From the IMG/VR virus record IMGVR_UViG_3300047311_000749, positions 1-64,000 of that record: DNA of 64,000 bases. The stretch is one strand, 5' to 3'. The translations under genes and the position numbers were made by a program. This DNA is from a virus. Position 1 is the stretch's first letter, and every line of letters starts with the position of its first letter. Positions 62,063 through 64,000 of the stretch are shown piece after piece. The notes beneath the pieces were generated by a model that saw only the letters and a list, made by a program, of their open reading frames with translations, was not told the origin of the DNA and did not search any database.

Positions 62063-62391
62063 CGGCGGGCCGGCAGAAGACGCTGAGGGTGGTTCGGGCA
62101 TCCGTACGCTCGCCCGTTCTCGTCCGTGTGTTCGAGCCACCCGATCGAGAACGCGACCTGCCGGGATTCCTCGGCCCCGCACCAGCAGCACCGGACGAGT
62201 TCCTTCGGCGACACGACGATCGTCTGGCGTTCCAGCGCCGGCGTTACCTTCATCTCCGTGATGTGCTCGTACCCCCCGTACACGTTGAGGCGAGCTTCCG
62301 CGTCGTCCTGCGCCTCCACGGTACAGGAAAAGGCGTGGAAGATTCCGATCGCCCCGACCCTACGGCCGATCCCGCTGACCGTGAACTTCAT
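62059..62391 (-). CDS. unknown 110-residue protein with a Cys pair
   Basis: MKFTVSGIGRRVGAIGIFHA begins a beta domain (CTVEAQDDAEARLNVYGGYE, KVTPALERQTIVVSPKELVR), followed by CCWCG...YGCPNHPQRLL, a possible zinc site. ATG 62391 overlaps the upstream TGA. Function unknown. Confidence 0.5.
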   Translation of the reverse strand: MKFTVSGIGRRVGAIGIFHAFSCTVEAQDDAEARLNVYGGYEHITEMKVTPALERQTIVVSPKELVRCCWCGAEESRQVAFSIGWLEHTDENGRAYGCPNHPQRLLPARR

Positions 62392-62714
62392 CCGAACGCC
62401 CTCGAGTTCGTATGAAGGCGACGCTGCTGCCTCCGAACCTTCCCGAGCGTTCGGTGCTGGAGCGCCGCCGCGCGCGAGCTCGCCCAGCTCGGGGGAGGGG
62501 GAGGCGAAAGAAGACTCACGAACGAGAGTGCGGTGCCGGGCGAAGAAGAATGTCGATGCCAGGCATCCCGCGGCACGAACGAGGGACGACTCACCGGATT
62601 GGTTCGATCTTTGATCGTCGTTCCGCACGTCGGACACGAGAGGTAGACGGCAGCGTGAAGATCTTCCGTCTTTAGAGTTCCGACGAACGCTCGGCAGCAC
62701 GGGTTCTGTTCCAT
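62388..62714 (-). CDS. unknown Cys-containing 108-residue protein
   Basis: The first 40 residues (MEQNPCCRAFVGTLKTEDLH, then YLSCPTCGTTIKDRTN) look like a small zinc ribbon. The rest is basic and Pro/Ser-rich and may be poorly folded. ATG 62714 lies 24 nt from the palindrome, and the gene is divergent from the zinc-ribbon gene at 62773. Confidence 0.5.
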   Translation of the reverse strand: MEQNPCCRAFVGTLKTEDLHAAVYLSCPTCGTTIKDRTNPVSRPSFVPRDAWHRHSSSPGTALSFVSLLSPPPPPSWASSRAAALQHRTLGKVRRQQRRLHTNSRAFG

Positions 62715-62738
62715 GCCCCCGGGATGGCGCCCCGGATG

Positions 62739-62758
62739 ACCGCGCCGCGCGGCGCGGT
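62739..62758. repeat. 20-bp palindrome, copy 10 (in a divergent gap)
   Basis: A perfect copy, 14 nt before the plus-strand ATG at 62773 and 24 nt before the minus-strand ATG at 62714. Confidence 0.9.
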
Positions 62759-62772
62759 GGTAGGGTTTCGGG

Positions 62773-63060
62773 ATGGGAATCGCGATCTGCCCGAAGTGCC
62801 TCGCGAGCGGCGAGGAGCACGACCCGCGGGGATACACGAAGCGCGCCTGCGGGCTCTGCGGGGGCGAATGCCTGGTCGACCAGGCGGTCCGGCACCGCTG
62901 GATGGTCGAGAACGGCCAAGCGCCCTTCGGGCTCGACGAAGAGGTGACGCGGGTCCCGTGTCCCAGCTGCAATCCCTGCCGGTACTGCGAGAACGAGCGG
63001 TTCGTCGACGCCGCGGAAGCGGAAGTGATCCGGGCGCTCCTGCTGGGAGCCAAGCCTTAA
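62773..63060 (+). CDS. zinc-ribbon protein (DnaJ-like Cys pattern)
   Basis: A 95-residue protein with CPKC, CGLCGGEC and CPSCNPCRYC, the CxxC repeats of DnaJ-type zinc clusters, then an acidic helix. It follows a palindrome by 14 nt and heads the rightward run of three genes. It may be a small chaperone-like adaptor or nucleic-acid binder. Function not known. Confidence 0.6.
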   Translation: MGIAICPKCLASGEEHDPRGYTKRACGLCGGECLVDQAVRHRWMVENGQAPFGLDEEVTRVPCPSCNPCRYCENERFVDAAEAEVIRALLLGAKP

Positions 63061-63062
63061 CG

Positions 63063-63254
63063 ATGCTGCCGTGCGGATGCACCAGTGAGGCCCCGTGCCC
63101 GGCGGCCGCTTGGCTGTTCCGACGCCAGAAGGTCCGGGGGTACGAGCTTCATCTCCGGTATGCGGTCGAGCGCCAGGAAGCGGACCTGCGGCGGGACGAG
63201 CGACGACGCGCGGCCGATGCCGCCCGGCTCGCCCGAATCGTTACGCGGTTTTGA
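63063..63254 (+). CDS. small basic protein with N-terminal Cys cluster
   Basis: Sixty-three residues: MLPCGCTSEAPCPAAAWLFR, then RQKVRGYELHLRYAVERQEA, and a charged Arg/Asp helix. It begins 3 nt after the stop of the previous gene. It has the layout of a helical DNA- or RNA-binding peptide. Function unknown. Confidence 0.5.
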   Translation: MLPCGCTSEAPCPAAAWLFRRQKVRGYELHLRYAVERQEADLRRDERRRAADAARLARIVTRF

Positions 63255-63299
63255 CCGACCTGGTTGCGGGGTCCGGGCGCGGCCCGCTACCCAGTAGGG

Positions 63300-63659
63300 A
63301 TGCAGACACGGCTCGTCGGTCCCGACCACGATATCCCGATGGCGATCCTGCCGAGCGAAGCCAAGGGGGATTTGCCGGCGCTCGACCCGGTCCAGTACGC
63401 GGTCGTCCTGACGGATCGAAAGCAGATCGTTGGGTTCCTCCGGTACGAGTTCGATGAACTCGGTCAGCTTTGTGACGCCGGGACGTGGGTCGCGAGTTCC
63501 CTACGGGGCAAGGGCATCGGGTCTCGACTGTGGAGGTACCTGCTCCGGAAGGCTCGCCCGCGGGCCGTCTGGGTCCGGGCCGTCACGCCGGGCGGGCGCG
63601 CCCTCATCACGGGGCTCGTCCGCGAGTTCCCCCGGATCCGCTGGACCGTCGCTGGGTAA
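63300..63659 (+). CDS. GNAT-type acetyltransferase-like protein
   Basis: A 119-residue protein. VGFLRYEFDELGQLCDAGTW then VASSLRGKGIGSRLWRYLLR is the strand-turn-helix of GNAT motif A, with RGKGIGS (69-75) as the acetyl-CoA pyrophosphate loop. The C-terminal strand is VWVRAVTPGGRALITG. It is short for the family but keeps the cofactor site. The substrate is unknown; phage GNATs may modify host proteins or toxins. Confidence 0.65.
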   Translation: MQTRLVGPDHDIPMAILPSEAKGDLPALDPVQYAVVLTDRKQIVGFLRYEFDELGQLCDAGTWVASSLRGKGIGSRLWRYLLRKARPRAVWVRAVTPGGRALITGLVREFPRIRWTVAG

Positions 63660-63800
63660 AACGGGGAACGGCTGTATTCCAACCTTCGGGATAGACGCGG
63701 TGGTGGGTGCCCCCGCGGCAGTCCTGGGCGCGTTCCCCGCCGCCCTGTTGTCTTATGGCGCCTAGTTACACACGACGCGCAACGACCCGTTCGAGACAAC

Positions 63801-64000
63801 TCAATTCGGTTTCCGAAGCTCGTGTTCGACTAGGTTCACACCCGCCTCCGCGGACCCTCGCGCGACGCTGAGGAACCCAAGCGCGTTCCGGAGCACGAAC
63901 CGGCACGCCATCGCTTCCCTCGACGAGAGCACTACCTCGCCGTCGTGGAGGAGCACGGTCTCGTCGCCGGCAGCGAACGACCCAGCGTAGCGACCGCCCT
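63801..64000 (-). CDS. 3' end of an unknown gene cut by the right edge
   Basis: An open minus-strand frame enters from the right and ends with TGA at 63803-63801. It reads YAGSFAAGDETVLLHDGEVV, LSSREAMACRFVLRNALGFL and a terminal NLVEHELRKPN. It has a good codon pattern and a strand-helix layout. The 141-nt gap to the GNAT gene holds only a distant inverted repeat (CGGGGAACG/CGTTCCCCG). Function unknown. Confidence 0.55.
   Translation of the reverse strand, partial: GGRYAGSFAAGDETVLLHDGEVVLSSREAMACRFVLRNALGFLSVARGSAEAGVNLVEHELRKPN

Noticed and set aside
16863-62758. The 20-bp palindromes as intrinsic terminators
   Set aside because: None is followed by a T-tract on either strand, three or four lie inside genes, and most are at gene starts and not only gene ends.
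63660-63800. Terminator between the GNAT gene and the right-edge gene
   Set aside because: Only a 9-bp inverted repeat with arms about 60 nt apart was seen, with no compact stem or T-tract.

Overview
The window is a GC-rich stretch of a tailed-phage genome, or a prophage or metagenome-assembled equivalent. It carries a contractile-tail (myovirus) structural block of sheath, tube, tape measure, hub, spike and baseplate J/W-like proteins, plus a replication and recombination block. Nearly all genes lie on the minus strand and are packed end to end. ATGA, GTGA and TGATG stop/start overlaps are frequent and fix many starts, including GTG and TTG starts. A probable two-component spanin pair points to a Gram-negative host. 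No terminase, tRNA gene, integrase or CRISPR array was seen. Both edges cut genes, so the genome continues on both sides.

Layout, left to right. (1) 1-17 kb is DNA metabolism, transcribed leftwards: SF2 helicase, two or three small unknowns, DnaB-like helicase, zinc-finger/TOPRIM primase, two tiny HTH proteins, a sigma-like factor, a ParB/HTH-like protein, family B DNA polymerase, a possible UvsY-like protein, a probable ssDNA-binding protein, a RecA/UvsX recombinase, SbcD- and SbcC-like nuclease subunits and a PD-(D/E)XK-like nuclease. (2) 16.85-17.22 kb is noncoding, with iterons, three hairpins and an A+T-rich patch; it is a candidate origin or promoter. (3) 17.2-18.4 kb is a lysis module (i-spanin, holin, o-spanin lipoprotein). 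(4) 18.4-31 kb holds baseplate and tail genes, including a tape measure and a G/GT tail chaperone pair with a canonical T_TTT_TTA slippery site. (5) 31.5-37 kb holds tube, sheath and neck genes, interrupted by one plus-strand two-helix membrane gene. (6) 37-46 kb holds the head genes: capsid, scaffold, MuF-like and portal. (7) 45.8-54 kb holds adsorption proteins, including a 1429-residue beta-helix tailspike. (8) 54-64 kb is an accessory or early region of small genes, with three zincin-like proteins, a metallophosphoesterase, a two-domain sliding clamp, a lytic transglycosylase and a GNAT protein.

Two dispersed DNA elements stand out. A perfect 20-bp palindrome, ACCGCGCCGCGCGGCGCGGT, occurs ten times over 60 kb (one copy has a single end mismatch). 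Seven copies sit just upstream of a start codon. In the right-hand region, tandem TGTCTAGACA dyads overlap three near-identical minus-strand promoters. In all three the ATG lies 6-7 nt after the predicted -10, which suggests leaderless, jointly regulated early transcripts. The two-domain DnaN-like clamp, the metzincin-like lipoprotein with a displaced third ligand and the plus-strand membrane gene are the most interesting proteins.
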